Shown here: one piece after another, positions 1 to 8,351 of the stretch
Layout: each line of letters begins with the position of its first letter
Position numbering within the stretch: position 1 is the first letter of the stretch
Source: an uncultured bacterium
GTDB taxonomy: Bacteria; Bacillota_I; Bacilli_A; RF39; UBA660
Length of the DNA stretch: 18,628 nt
Direction of reading: 5' to 3'
Assembly (NCBI GenBank): GCA_949285775.1
Contig: CASEAD010000017.1
Span: forward strand, 1 to 18,628
Notes under the pieces: generated by a model
Told to the model about the DNA's origin: nothing
What the model saw: only the letters and a program-made list of their open reading frames with translations
The model's database searches: none
Position numbers and translations under genes: made by a program

Positions 1-1
1 A

Positions 2-262
2 GTTAATGGTATTAGATGGTATCGTCTATTATTTATGATAGGTGCTAGTTTAATGGGAATTATTGGGGTTGTAATAGCATTTATGTATCTTATTATTAAA
101 TTATGCTCACTTCATTCTTTTGGCGTACCTTACTTAACTCCTTTTGCGCCAATATCAACGACGGGGTTAAAAAATAGTATTATAAAATTTCCTGCTAAAA
201 AATTAGATAAACGAGAAAAGTATCTATCTAATAATATAACTAAATATAGGGGTGAGTCATAA
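2..262 (+). CDS. gerAA: Spore germination protein GerAA family, C-terminal fragment
   Basis: This reading frame is open from the window edge (first complete codon at base 2), so the gene begins outside the window and only about the last 86 residues are present. A hydrophobic segment is followed by the phrase LHSFGVPYLTPFAP, which is characteristic of the C-terminal end of GerA/SpoVAF-type germinant receptor A subunits, and then by a basic cytosolic tail. In known systems the A subunit is an inner spore membrane protein that forms the receptor together with the B and C subunits. The stop codon shares one base with the start of the GerAC gene (TAATG), so the two are translationally coupled. An internal ATG at 35 is not taken as the start because the frame and family similarity extend upstream of it. 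Family assignment is firm; the germinant cannot be inferred. Confidence 0.88.
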   Translation, partial: VNGIRWYRLLFMIGASLMGIIGVVIAFMYLIIKLCSLHSFGVPYLTPFAPISTTGLKNSIIKFPAKKLDKREKYLSNNITKYRGES

Positions 263-1422
263 TGAGAAAATTTATATTAATAATACCTTTACTTTTTATA
301 TTAACTGGTTGCTATAACTATAGAGAATTAAATGATTTAGCAATTATAAGTGGTGTTAGTATTAGTATGGAAGATGAGGAATATAAGGTAACATTAGAGA
401 TAGTTAATCCTAAAAAGCAACAAAGTTCTGACAACACTAGTGAACCTGATTTTATTATTTATTCTGCTAGTGATGAATCTATTCAAAAAGCTTTTCGAGA
501 AGTAATAAAAGAGTCCCCTAAAAAAGCATATGGTGCGCAAATGGATGTTTTGATTATTGATGAATCAGTTGCAAATGATGGGATAAATAAGATACTAGAC
601 TTTTTGGCAAGAGATCCGGAAGTAAGAAGTGAATTTTATGTTTTGATAAGTACAGATAATGAAGTTTTGCAGGTTACTACTCCTTTAGATAATATTTCTT
701 CACAAAATATATTAGATAGTTTAAAATCAAATAATACTTACTTAGGTATTTCAAATCTAGTTACTTATCATGACTTAATTGATAACTATTTAAATAATAA
801 TATTGAACTTGCTTTACCATCTATTGAAGTAATAGGCAATGAAAAAGAAGGTGAAAGCACACAAAATACAGAAAAAACAGAGACTGACGCATCTGCTATT
901 TTATCTAATATTGCTGTATTTAAAGATAATAAATTATTAGGGTATTTAACAGAAGATGAGAGTCTTGTATATAATTTTGTTATGGGTAATGTAAAGACTA
1001 CTTTAATAAAAAATGAATATGATAATGATGAGTTTGTAATAAATGAGATAATTAATACCGAAACTAAATTAGAATCTATTCCGGAGGATAATAAGGTTAC
1101 TATTAATATTAGTGGGAAAGCTTCTATATCTGAAGCAAATTATAAGTGTGACTTAAATGAAAGTGATGTAATTGAAAAAATTGAAAAAGATTTAAATAAG
1201 GAAATTGAAGAGATGATAAGTGAGGGAATTTCTAGTATAATAGCAAAATATAATAGTGATATTTTTGGCTTTGCTGACTTGTATTATAAAACTGATCCTA
1301 AATATTATAATGATATAAAGAATGATTGGTATAATAAGTATTTTAAAAATATAAATATTGAAGTTAATTCTAATATTAATATATTTGAAAAGGGAAATTT
1401 AAATGGAGGTTTATTTCAATGA
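262..1422 (+). CDS. gerAC: Spore germination lipoprotein, Ger(x)C family
   Basis: A 386-residue predicted lipoprotein. The N-terminus has a basic start, a hydrophobic stretch and the lipobox LTGC (Cys17), followed at once by YNYRELNDLAIISGVSI, the N-terminal signature of Ger(x)C proteins. The length fits the family. GerAC-type subunits are lipid-anchored to the outer face of the inner spore membrane and are needed for nutrient germinant receptor function. The ATG overlaps the gerAA stop by one base and the stop overlaps the gerAB start by four (ATGA), so the three subunits form one tightly coupled operon in the order A-C-B. A charged, low-complexity insert around residues 193-209 (EKEGESTQNTEKTETD) lies between the two halves of the protein. 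Nothing is broken or truncated. Confidence 0.92.
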   Translation: MRKFILIIPLLFILTGCYNYRELNDLAIISGVSISMEDEEYKVTLEIVNPKKQQSSDNTSEPDFIIYSASDESIQKAFREVIKESPKKAYGAQMDVLIIDESVANDGINKILDFLARDPEVRSEFYVLISTDNEVLQVTTPLDNISSQNILDSLKSNNTYLGISNLVTYHDLIDNYLNNNIELALPSIEVIGNEKEGESTQNTEKTETDASAILSNIAVFKDNKLLGYLTEDESLVYNFVMGNVKTTLIKNEYDNDEFVINEIINTETKLESIPEDNKVTINISGKASISEANYKCDLNESDVIEKIEKDLNKEIEEMISEGISSIIAKYNSDIFGFADLYYKTDPKYYNDIKNDWYNKYFKNINIEVNSNINIFEKGNLNGGLFQ

Positions 1423-2504
1423 ATAAATATAAACTAAATAGTAGAGAATTTGCTTGTCTTATATGTTTTCCTATTTTAGCTCTTTTTAGTGGGATTGGAA
1501 CTTATAGTATTATAAGATCTGCTAAGGTGGATGCTTATATATCTGTTGGTATTTCTTATATATTGGGATTTGCTATTATTGGATTATTTATTTATATTTT
1601 AAATTATAAAAAAGATTTAAATATTAATTTGAAAGTTAAATATCTATTTGGGAGATATTTGGGGTTTGTTGTTAATTTAATTATAAATATCTTAATGATG
1701 CTAATTGGTGTGGTTTTGTTATATAATATTAGTAATTTTGCTATTTCTCAGTTTTTATCTGAAACACCGTTACTTGTCTTTATGGCGCTATTAGGAATTA
1801 TTTTGGTATATAATGTAAGTATTGGTATTAAAAATATTTCTAGAGTAAGTATTGTTTTTTTAGCAATAATATGTTTTCTTACGATAATAAGTACATTGGG
1901 AACTTTACCTAATTTTGAATTTTCTAATATAAAACCGGTATTAGAAAATGGTATAAGTTATCCTTTAAAGGGTGGAATTTTGTTAGTTTTAACAAATACT
2001 GTACCTATATTTGCTCTTTTAATGATTCCTCAAAATATGATTATGGAGGAAACTAAATTGAATAAATCTTTAATTATATTTTATAGTCTTGCATTTATAT
2101 TTATTTTTGTAGCAATTTTTTTAACAATAGGTTCTTTAGGTATATATTTAAGTGAGTTATATCAATATCCAGAATATACTGTTTTAAAGAAAATATCTTT
2201 ATTTAATTTTATAGATAGGATAGAGAATTTTATATATGTTAAATGGATATTAAGTTCTGTTATTTGTCTATCATTAATTATATACTATATTTCACAAAGT
2301 ATAAAAAAACAAAGTAATAAATTAGTTCCATTATTTACTACTACTGCAATGATTGCTATAGCTTTACTTATATTTAAAAATAATACTTTTTTCTATAATT
2401 TCAGCTATAAAATATTTCCTTATGCAAATTTGTTATTATTGTTAGTGTTTGTAATTATTGGAATTAATATTTTTATAAGAAAGGTAATTTTAAATGAAAA
2501 ATAA
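1419..2504 (+). CDS. gerAB: Spore germination permease, GerAB family (APC-like)
   Basis: A 361-residue, very hydrophobic protein with about ten membrane-spanning segments, a size and pattern typical of GerAB/Spore_permease (APC superfamily) proteins. The start ATG at 1419 overlaps the gerAC stop, and a strong GGAGGT ribosome site lies at 1405-1410 inside the gerAC coding region. The phrase VLTNTVPIFALLMIPQNM in the middle and the short soluble tail are as expected. In known receptors the B subunit is the germinant-recognising component of the inner spore membrane. It is the last gene of the operon and is followed directly by a hairpin terminator. The ligand cannot be predicted from sequence. 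Confidence 0.92.
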   Translation: MNKYKLNSREFACLICFPILALFSGIGTYSIIRSAKVDAYISVGISYILGFAIIGLFIYILNYKKDLNINLKVKYLFGRYLGFVVNLIINILMMLIGVVLLYNISNFAISQFLSETPLLVFMALLGIILVYNVSIGIKNISRVSIVFLAIICFLTIISTLGTLPNFEFSNIKPVLENGISYPLKGGILLVLTNTVPIFALLMIPQNMIMEETKLNKSLIIFYSLAFIFIFVAIFLTIGSLGIYLSELYQYPEYTVLKKISLFNFIDRIENFIYVKWILSSVICLSLIIYYISQSIKKQSNKLVPLFTTTAMIAIALLIFKNNTFFYNFSYKIFPYANLLLLLVFVIIGINIFIRKVILNEK

Positions 2505-2531
2505 AGAGTTTAAGTTTTTGATTTAAGCTCT
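2504..2531. terminator. Two-way intrinsic terminator between gerAB and glyQS
   Basis: The arm AGAGTTTAAG at 2505-2514 can pair with TTTAAGCTCT around 2522-2531 (10 bp, two of them G-U), with a short T-rich loop and a T run on the right. On the other strand the same hairpin is followed by TTTATTTTT, so it can also stop glyQS transcription. It sits exactly between two convergent genes. Confidence 0.75.
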
Positions 2532-2578
2532 TTTTTTATATGAAATTTTCCTCTTAGTTAAGAGTAATTCTTTTATTA

Positions 2579-3940
2579 TTAAAATTTTATTTTACTATTG
2601 ATATAGTCTTCAATATCATCGATATCTAATGTTATTTGTTCCATAGTATCTCTATCTCTTACTGTTACAGTATGATTATTCATAGTTTCATCATCTACGG
2701 TTATGCAGAAAGGGGTACCAATTATATCTTGTCTTCTATATCTTTTACCAATACTTCCTGTTTCATCATAGGTGCACATAAAGCTTTTAGATAATTTTTC
2801 TTTAATGTCTGTTGCAAGTTCAGCGTGGTATTTTTTTACTAGAGGTAATACTGCTACTTTATAAGGAGCGATGTATGGTTTGAAATGCATTACTTCTCTT
2901 GTGGTTCCGTCTTCTAAAGTCTCTTCTTCATAAGCATCAAATAGTAATGCTAATACTGTTCTATCAAGGCCGTAAGTAGATTCTATTATATAAGGGATAA
3001 ATTTTTCACCTGTTTCTGGATCTAAATATTCCATACTTATTTTAGAATATTCTTGGTGTCTTGATAAATCATAATTAGTTCTATTATGTGTGCCATTTAT
3101 TTCTCCCCAGCCAAAAGGAAACTTATATTCTATATCACAGGCTTCTTTAGCGTAATGGGCTAGTTTTTCATGATCGTGGAATCTTAATTTTTCTTCTGGT
3201 AGTCCTAAGTCTATAAAGAATTTTTTTCCATATTCTTTAAAATAGTTATAAAATCCTGTATCTGTTCCTTCTTTACAAAAAGTTTGATATTCCATCTGTT
3301 CAAATTCAATAGTTCTAAAAGTAAAGTTACCTGGGGTAATTTCATTTCTAAATGCTTTTCCTATTTGTCCAATAGAAAATGGTAATTTTGCTCTCATACT
3401 TCTTTGAACGTTTAAGAAATTTACGTATTCTCCTTGAGCGTTTTCTGGTCTTAAGTAAACAACACTTTTATCATCTGCTGTTACTCCTCTATAAGTTTCA
3501 AACATTAATTTAAATTGTCTTATGTCAGTAAAGTTTGATTTACCACATTTTGGACAGGGAACTTTATTCTCTTTAATGTACTTTACCATTTCTTCATTAC
3601 TCATAGAATCTCCAATACTACTATTAGAATATTCATTGATTAAGTTATCTGCTCTATGTCTAGTTTTACATTCACGGCAATCCAAAAGCGGATCTGCAAA
3701 AGATTCAACATGGCCTGATGCTTCCCATACTCTAGGATGCATTAATATATCTGCATCTAATTCATAGGCATTATTTCTTTCTTGTATGAATCTTTTTCTC
3801 CAAGCATCTTTTACATTATTTTTTAATCTGCTTCCAAGTGGACCATAATCCCATGTATTAGCAAGTCCTCCATATATTTCACTTCCTTGGTAAATAAATC
3901 CGTATTGTTTACAAAACGCTACCATTTTTTCCATATTCAT
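2579..3940 (-). CDS. glyQS: Glycyl-tRNA synthetase, single-chain alpha2 type
   Basis: A cytosolic class II aminoacyl-tRNA synthetase that charges tRNA-Gly. The N-terminus FCKQYGFIYQGSEIYGG with the following WDYGPLG is diagnostic for the homodimeric type. Two CxxC pairs (CREC and CPKC) form the expected zinc-binding insertion. Motif 2 reads FRNEITPGNFTFRTIEFEQME and motif 3 contains GLDRTVLALL. The frame can be extended upstream to 3991, but the AGGAG site at 3952-3956 lies inside that extension; ATG at 3940 has a workable 11-base spacing while ATG at 3949 is only 2 bases away, so 3940 is chosen (453 residues). The start lies inside the 3' end of the preceding unknown gene (32-base overlap), suggesting translational coupling. 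A T-box leader upstream of both genes points to control by uncharged tRNA-Gly. Confidence 0.96.
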   Translation of the reverse strand: MNMEKMVAFCKQYGFIYQGSEIYGGLANTWDYGPLGSRLKNNVKDAWRKRFIQERNNAYELDADILMHPRVWEASGHVESFADPLLDCRECKTRHRADNLINEYSNSSIGDSMSNEEMVKYIKENKVPCPKCGKSNFTDIRQFKLMFETYRGVTADDKSVVYLRPENAQGEYVNFLNVQRSMRAKLPFSIGQIGKAFRNEITPGNFTFRTIEFEQMEYQTFCKEGTDTGFYNYFKEYGKKFFIDLGLPEEKLRFHDHEKLAHYAKEACDIEYKFPFGWGEINGTHNRTNYDLSRHQEYSKISMEYLDPETGEKFIPYIIESTYGLDRTVLALLFDAYEEETLEDGTTREVMHFKPYIAPYKVAVLPLVKKYHAELATDIKEKLSKSFMCTYDETGSIGKRYRRQDIIGTPFCITVDDETMNNHTVTVRDRDTMEQITLDIDDIEDYINSKIKF

Positions 3941-4793
3941 ATGTCTCATTTCTCCTTTTCGTTTTATTTTTATTATTTGCACGTATACCAATAATATTAT
4001 TGGCTAATTGATAACAAGGCATGGTTCTTTCAATTAAATATTTATCATCAATTAGAATACGGCCTTGTTTAAATTGATATAAGCAACTTTCTTCAGTTAC
4101 TAAAGTATATAACAAGTTTTCGCTGTATTTTTCAATATACATCTTTAAAATATTTATAATGCAGTCTATTTCTAATTGTATTAAAGCGTAATACTTATTT
4201 ATAGTGCTACTACTTATCAATAATTTTGGTACAATGTACTCTAATTCCTTTTGAGGATATTTATTTTTTAATCGTTTAATTAAATATTCTCCATCTCCTT
4301 CCCAATATCTTATACTTGATACTATTGAATATTTACTTGTTATTATTATATTATCTATTGCATCTTTATTTATTAATTCAATAGCGTAGTTATAATAACC
4401 TTCTCGTTTTTTTATTAATAACATATTATATACGTAAGAAAAATCATAGCCAATTTCTCTAGATCCTAAAGTTAACTTAGATTTATTATCCTTAAATATT
4501 TCTATTGCTTTTATTCCTGGATTTCTTGGTAGAGATTTTCGAAAGTTTACTTTTATTATATTGCCATCATCATTTAGATAATCTTCTATTATTTTTTTTA
4601 CTAGATTGTCTTCATTCTTATCATCACATAAATAATAATATGCTGTGCAATCAATTGGTTTCACTCGTTTGCTTTCTTTAAACGATATTTGCATATTTAG
4701 TTTTTTCTTGCCAGAGGAATCATTTTTATATATAATTATTATTTCGCTTGTTTCTTGATCACAAAATTTATCTATTAAATCTTCTTTTTTCAT
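3909..4793 (-). CDS. Unrecognised protein, first gene of the T-box/glyQS operon
   Basis: A 294-residue soluble-looking protein that I cannot assign to any family. It has no signal peptide or obvious membrane segment. It is rich in Lys, Ile, Asn and Tyr, with an acidic/basic N-terminal half and a longer hydrophobic-helical stretch around residues 200-235. ATG at 4793 follows a GAAGGGA ribosome site by a few bases and lies just 3' of the T-box leader, so expression should respond to tRNA-Gly charging. The C-terminal 10 codons or so overlap the start of glyQS in another frame. Its placement suggests a role linked to glycine supply, tRNA charging or translation quality, but that is inference from position only. 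The full-length open frame, good ribosome site and operon position argue that it is a real gene. Confidence 0.72.
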   Translation of the reverse strand: MKKEDLIDKFCDQETSEIIIIYKNDSSGKKKLNMQISFKESKRVKPIDCTAYYYLCDDKNEDNLVKKIIEDYLNDDGNIIKVNFRKSLPRNPGIKAIEIFKDNKSKLTLGSREIGYDFSYVYNMLLIKKREGYYNYAIELINKDAIDNIIITSKYSIVSSIRYWEGDGEYLIKRLKNKYPQKELEYIVPKLLISSSTINKYYALIQLEIDCIINILKMYIEKYSENLLYTLVTEESCLYQFKQGRILIDDKYLIERTMPCYQLANNIIGIRANNKNKTKRRNETYEYGKNGSVL

Positions 4794-4810
4794 TCTATCC
4801 CTTCTTAATA

Positions 4811-4932
4811 TAAAAAGATTCTATTTACTTATAAGGACGAGTTAGTTACCCGCGGTCCCACCTTATTTATTCTGATAGAATCTCTTTTTGTATATAGCTC
4901 CACGGGTTCCACGCCGTATCTTCGCTTTTATA
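4811..4932 (-). promoter_or_regulatory. T-box leader, probably tRNA-Gly responsive
   Basis: Read on the minus strand, 4864-4849 is AAGGTGGGACCGCGGG, a clear T-box core (consensus AGGGTGGNACCGCG). The antiterminator base helix is ATAAGG (4866-4861) with CCTTAT (4836-4831), and the inner helix is CGGGT/ACTCG with one G-U pair. Upstream only about 70 nt remain before the predicted start site, so stem I must be very short. A 16-nt hairpin at 4917-4902 is followed by GGA (4901-4899), a candidate glycine specifier. Terminator arms are AGATTCTAT (4883-4875) and ATAGAATCT (4824-4816), followed by T residues. T-box identity is firm; specifier and folding are inferred by eye. Confidence 0.88.
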
Positions 4933-4938
4933 ACGTAT

Positions 4939-4967
4939 ATTGTAATACTTATTTATATCATTGTCAA
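4939..4967 (-). promoter_or_regulatory. Housekeeping-type promoter of the T-box/glyQS operon
   Basis: On the minus strand TTGACA (4967-4962), a 17-base spacer and TACAAT (4944-4939) form a near-consensus sigma-A type promoter. The predicted start is near 4932, which fixes the 5' end of the T-box leader and shows that the leader is unusually short. Confidence 0.82.
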
Positions 4968-5005
4968 TTATTTTATTGTTTTCTATTAGTAAAATTAAAT
5001 ATTTC

Positions 5006-7468
5006 TTAACTAATTACTATTCTATATCCATATGTTTCGGTAGTACTGCTACTGACGGCTGCAAAGCTAAATTGTCCAGAATTTTCTATATTTGATGCTT
5101 GGCCTCCTCTTGTTAGTAGATCTGAGAATGAATTTATAAAGTAATTATAGTGATTATACCATAAACCATTATCAATACTTTCTGTTAAAACTACTTCACC
5201 AATAGCATCTCCTAAAATACTTCTATTATATGATATTTGAGTATTATACTCTATGCCATACGAATAAATATCGAAATACTTTGGATCTAATGGAGAAGTG
5301 ATTGTTCCATACATACCTGCCAAAACGCTCATTACATATTCACTGTTGCCACCTGCTAAATCGTATATGCCATAGATGTTTCCTGTTGTAGATGCAATAG
5401 CGTTTGTTTTAAGATTAGTATTTATTTCTCCTGTTTCTTCATTTATAATATATCCTTCATAGGAATAGCTACCATATTTACTGGAAGATATTTCTCCTGA
5501 GTTTAAGTCGTTCCCTGAACTTCTTCCTGTATAACTGTCAGTACTATTATTAATGTATAGATCGTTACAACTATATTCATCACAAAGCCCATAGATACTA
5601 TGTGTAAGATACGCTACAGCTCCCCACTCTATATTTCTTATTAGATGTGAAGTGTAGTTACTTTTATTAAGTCCATAAAGTTCATTTTCTGAAATAATAC
5701 TAGCAGAATCAAATGCTTCGCTAATACTGTCAGTTGTAAGAGAGATATTATCTGGAAGTGAATAGGGTTGTTCTAAGGTTCCACTTGTTTCAAATTTGCT
5801 AATCCAAAAGCCTGTTAACTCTCCTCCAAAAGTGAAAGCTGGATGGGTATAATATTCCCCATTATTTCCGGTGCAAAGCTCTGATGTTGTAAGATTATTG
5901 GTATAGTCATCCACGAATACTCCCTCTAATGAATTATTTATGGTATAACTACAATTTATTGTACCTGTAGTATTTGTTCCACTTTCCCAGATAATGTCAA
6001 CTCCTTTGCTATAAGCTTCATATACATTTCCATCATTATCCGTATATAAGTATTGTCCAGATGCTTTTTCTATGTTCCAAACTTTATACTTATATCTTGG
6101 AATCCATACAAAAAACGCTAGGGATCCATCTTGATTATTATCACTTACAACTGTACCATTAGGAATATCTGCTCCATCCATAAAGTTGTAGTACATTATT
6201 AAATTTTTATTTATAGTGTTGGTAATATTAGTGTTATAATTTGACATTATATCCTCTTCTGATAAGTCATTATTGAAAATTAGTACATCACTTACTGTTA
6301 TATTACTGTTGTATCCAATTCTAAGAGGATTATCACTAACCATAATTGCACCTGTTGCGCTACTGCTTCCTGTTAATTCACCATTTATATAGATCTTAAA
6401 ATTATCGCTTTCATTATTACTGCCATTATATGTTAATACAACTGTATACCAAGTGTCGGATATAACGTTAGCGTCACTTTTTACGGATATAGGTTCAGCA
6501 CTATTACTAAAATTAAAATTTCCATTTAAATGATAACTTCCATCTATTAGTGAGTATGATATACCTCCACCAGTGTTATTCTGCCAATTACCAATTAGCT
6601 CTTGTGGTGAATTAGATAAACTATTAAATTTAAATCTCAACACAATTGATATTTTATCACCAAAGTAATAGTTATCAAAGCCACAGTCTATATATCCGCT
6701 GTTACTAGTAGTAATATAGCCATTTTCTTTATCCCAAGTTGCTCCTACATTAGTACCGTTATTCATGTTGTTAGATAAGTCAATTATACTATTAGTATCT
6801 TTTAAAACTATATTTGCCCATTGTCTATCTTGATAGTTATACCACATTGTTGTTTTATCTTTATTTGTCTCGTCAGCTTTTTTCCAATTGTGGTCATACT
6901 CATCATAGTATACGGGTATCATTTCGTTTGTTATTTCAGGCGCATTAGCACCGCTGGAATCTAAATTCTCTTCATTGGTAATTACCTTATCAATTATATA
7001 TTCCCCTTCATTAAATAATAAATCGCCACCATTTTCATATCCATAAGTTACTCCAATATTAATATTTATGTCTGTATTCGTATTATTAATTACTCTAATT
7101 TTGATATTATAAGAAGAATTATCGGTAATTACACCACTGCTTTTACTTTCACTTTCTTCAAGAACGCCAATGGTTATTCCACTATTATTTAATACTCCAC
7201 TATAGAATAATGCATAATTTAGAGAAATACCTTCTTCATTTTTTAGGACAATATTTAAATCTTTGCTGTCGTTATTACTAATTGTAGTTTTATAAGTATT
7301 ATCATCAACTTCATCTATATTTAAATTAAAAACTTTATTGACTTTTTCAAACTCTAATGTTTCTATATTAGAAATAGCTAATGTTCCATATAAATGCGCT
7401 ATTACTACAGAGATTATTATTATTAAAGATGCTATAATTATATTCCTTTTATTGATAATTTTACCCAT
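5006..7468 (-). CDS. Membrane-anchored surface protein with LamG and FGE/C-type-lectin-like domains
   Basis: An approximately 820-residue exported protein. An N-terminal hydrophobic helix (about residues 10-29) follows a basic tip and can serve as signal anchor. After a beta-rich stretch comes a LamG/concanavalin-like domain (about 225-415), ending in the usual phrases KIYINGEL and LRIGYNSNITVSDVLIFN. The remainder (about 450-820) resembles the formylglycine-generating-enzyme/C-type-lectin fold: FVWIPRYKYKVW, GFWISKFE, GIYDLAGGNSEYVMS, LLTRGGQ and the terminal TYGYRIVIS. These domains usually bind ligands; no enzyme activity is implied. ATG at 7468 is preferred over 7477 because AAAGGG abuts the upstream ATG but sits 9 bases from this one. 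Two runs of NNY codons near the C-terminus are noted under findings. It lies 3' of a LytTR regulator but has its own promoter. Confidence 0.8.
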   Translation of the reverse strand: MGKIINKRNIIIASLIIIISVVIAHLYGTLAISNIETLEFEKVNKVFNLNIDEVDDNTYKTTISNNDSKDLNIVLKNEEGISLNYALFYSGVLNNSGITIGVLEESESKSSGVITDNSSYNIKIRVINNTNTDININIGVTYGYENGGDLLFNEGEYIIDKVITNEENLDSSGANAPEITNEMIPVYYDEYDHNWKKADETNKDKTTMWYNYQDRQWANIVLKDTNSIIDLSNNMNNGTNVGATWDKENGYITTSNSGYIDCGFDNYYFGDKISIVLRFKFNSLSNSPQELIGNWQNNTGGGISYSLIDGSYHLNGNFNFSNSAEPISVKSDANVISDTWYTVVLTYNGSNNESDNFKIYINGELTGSSSATGAIMVSDNPLRIGYNSNITVSDVLIFNNDLSEEDIMSNYNTNITNTINKNLIMYYNFMDGADIPNGTVVSDNNQDGSLAFFVWIPRYKYKVWNIEKASGQYLYTDNDGNVYEAYSKGVDIIWESGTNTTGTINCSYTINNSLEGVFVDDYTNNLTTSELCTGNNGEYYTHPAFTFGGELTGFWISKFETSGTLEQPYSLPDNISLTTDSISEAFDSASIISENELYGLNKSNYTSHLIRNIEWGAVAYLTHSIYGLCDEYSCNDLYINNSTDSYTGRSSGNDLNSGEISSSKYGSYSYEGYIINEETGEINTNLKTNAIASTTGNIYGIYDLAGGNSEYVMSVLAGMYGTITSPLDPKYFDIYSYGIEYNTQISYNRSILGDAIGEVVLTESIDNGLWYNHYNYFINSFSDLLTRGGQASNIENSGQFSFAAVSSSTTETYGYRIVIS

Positions 7469-7494
7469 AAATATCATCCCTTTATTCTAATAAA

Positions 7495-7523
7495 ATTATA
7501 ACAAAAAAAAGTTATTTTATCAA
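7495..7523 (-). promoter_or_regulatory. Promoter of the LamG/FGE-like surface protein
   Basis: On the minus strand TTGATA (7523-7518), 17 bases and TATAAT (7500-7495) make a strong sigma-A type promoter, giving a short leader before the ATG at 7468. It shows that the surface protein is transcribed apart from the upstream regulator gene. Confidence 0.78.
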
Positions 7524-7587
7524 CAACTTTTACTACAATATTCCAATTATTATGATATGTACAAAGTAAATTTATATTATAAGTATT

Positions 7588-8310
7588 TTAGTAACGTGAT
7601 ACATATTCTTTTAGTCCTTTTTTCTGTCTTGATGACAATAAATATACGCTTTCATTATTTAAGAAGGTAATAATTCCATCATTGTAATTGATACTTTTTA
7701 TTTTTTCTACATTGACGATACAGGCTTTGTGTGACTGATAAAAACTAGGTCCTAACCTTTTGGCTAATTCGGCAACACCTGTGATTATCTCAAAAACTTC
7801 GCCATCTTCGGTATGAATTAAACATTTTTGTAGGTCTTGCACTTTATCAATGTAAAGAATATTTTTTAATGGTATTCTATAAGAATTATAATTAAATTCA
7901 AATAATAATACTCTTCTATTATTAATCGCTTTTATTGTATATTTTATTGTATCTTCAAATCTGTCGCTCCAAATTCTATCTTTTTGTATATAATCTAATG
8001 CCAATAATCTAGAATAAAATACATCATTGCGACATTCGTTGTGTGCGGTTAAAAATATAATGGTACTTTCCATATCATTTTCTCTAATAATTGATGCTAT
8101 TTCTAGCCCTGATATTTTTGGTAGTTCTATATCTAATATATAAATTTTTTGTTCATTTTCATTATTTATAATTACTTCTACTTCTTTATTATATTCGTTG
8201 AATTTACTAATTTTATAATCAAAATTATAAATCATCATCACTTTATTTATAATGTTACTAACTCTTTCTAGGAATTGTTGGTTATCTTCACATATAATAA
8301 ACCTTAACAT
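7588..8310 (-). CDS. AgrA-like response regulator with LytTR DNA-binding domain
   Basis: A 240-residue cytosolic transcription regulator. The receiver domain (about 1-125) has the acidic pair Glu8/Asp9, the phospho-acceptor Asp60 in YILDIELP, Thr88 in FLTAH and Lys110. The LytTR domain (about 133-240) carries SHKACIVNVEKI, the usual signature of this fold, which binds direct repeats on DNA. ATG at 8310 is used rather than a TTG at 8331, because the AAAGGAGG site lies between them, 10 bases before the ATG. No histidine kinase or peptide gene is adjacent, so it is an orphan here. Members of this family commonly control quorum sensing, bacteriocins or surface traits. The next gene downstream codes for a surface protein, a plausible target; this is inference. 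Confidence 0.93.
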   Translation of the reverse strand: MLRFIICEDNQQFLERVSNIINKVMMIYNFDYKISKFNEYNKEVEVIINNENEQKIYILDIELPKISGLEIASIIRENDMESTIIFLTAHNECRNDVFYSRLLALDYIQKDRIWSDRFEDTIKYTIKAINNRRVLLFEFNYNSYRIPLKNILYIDKVQDLQKCLIHTEDGEVFEIITGVAELAKRLGPSFYQSHKACIVNVEKIKSINYNDGIITFLNNESVYLLSSRQKKGLKEYVSRY

Positions 8311-8345
8311 AATTATTAATCCTCCTTTCAAAAATGAACATTTTT

Positions 8346-8351
8346 ATTATA
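8346..8351 (-). promoter_or_regulatory. -10 element of the LytTR regulator gene
   Basis: TATAAT on the minus strand at 8351-8346 lies about 36 bases before the ATG. At the 17-base position the -35 box reads ATTCCT, far from consensus, so the promoter probably needs an activator. An inverted pair CTACAT (8381-8386) / ATGTAG (8401-8406) lies about 30 bases upstream of the -10. Confidence 0.5.

Noticed and set aside
4913..4915. GGC within the small leader hairpin as the glycine specifier
   Set aside because: It would be paired inside the hairpin and on its 5' side, whereas specifiers lie unpaired on the 3' side of stem I; GGA at 4901-4899 fits better, though neither is proven.
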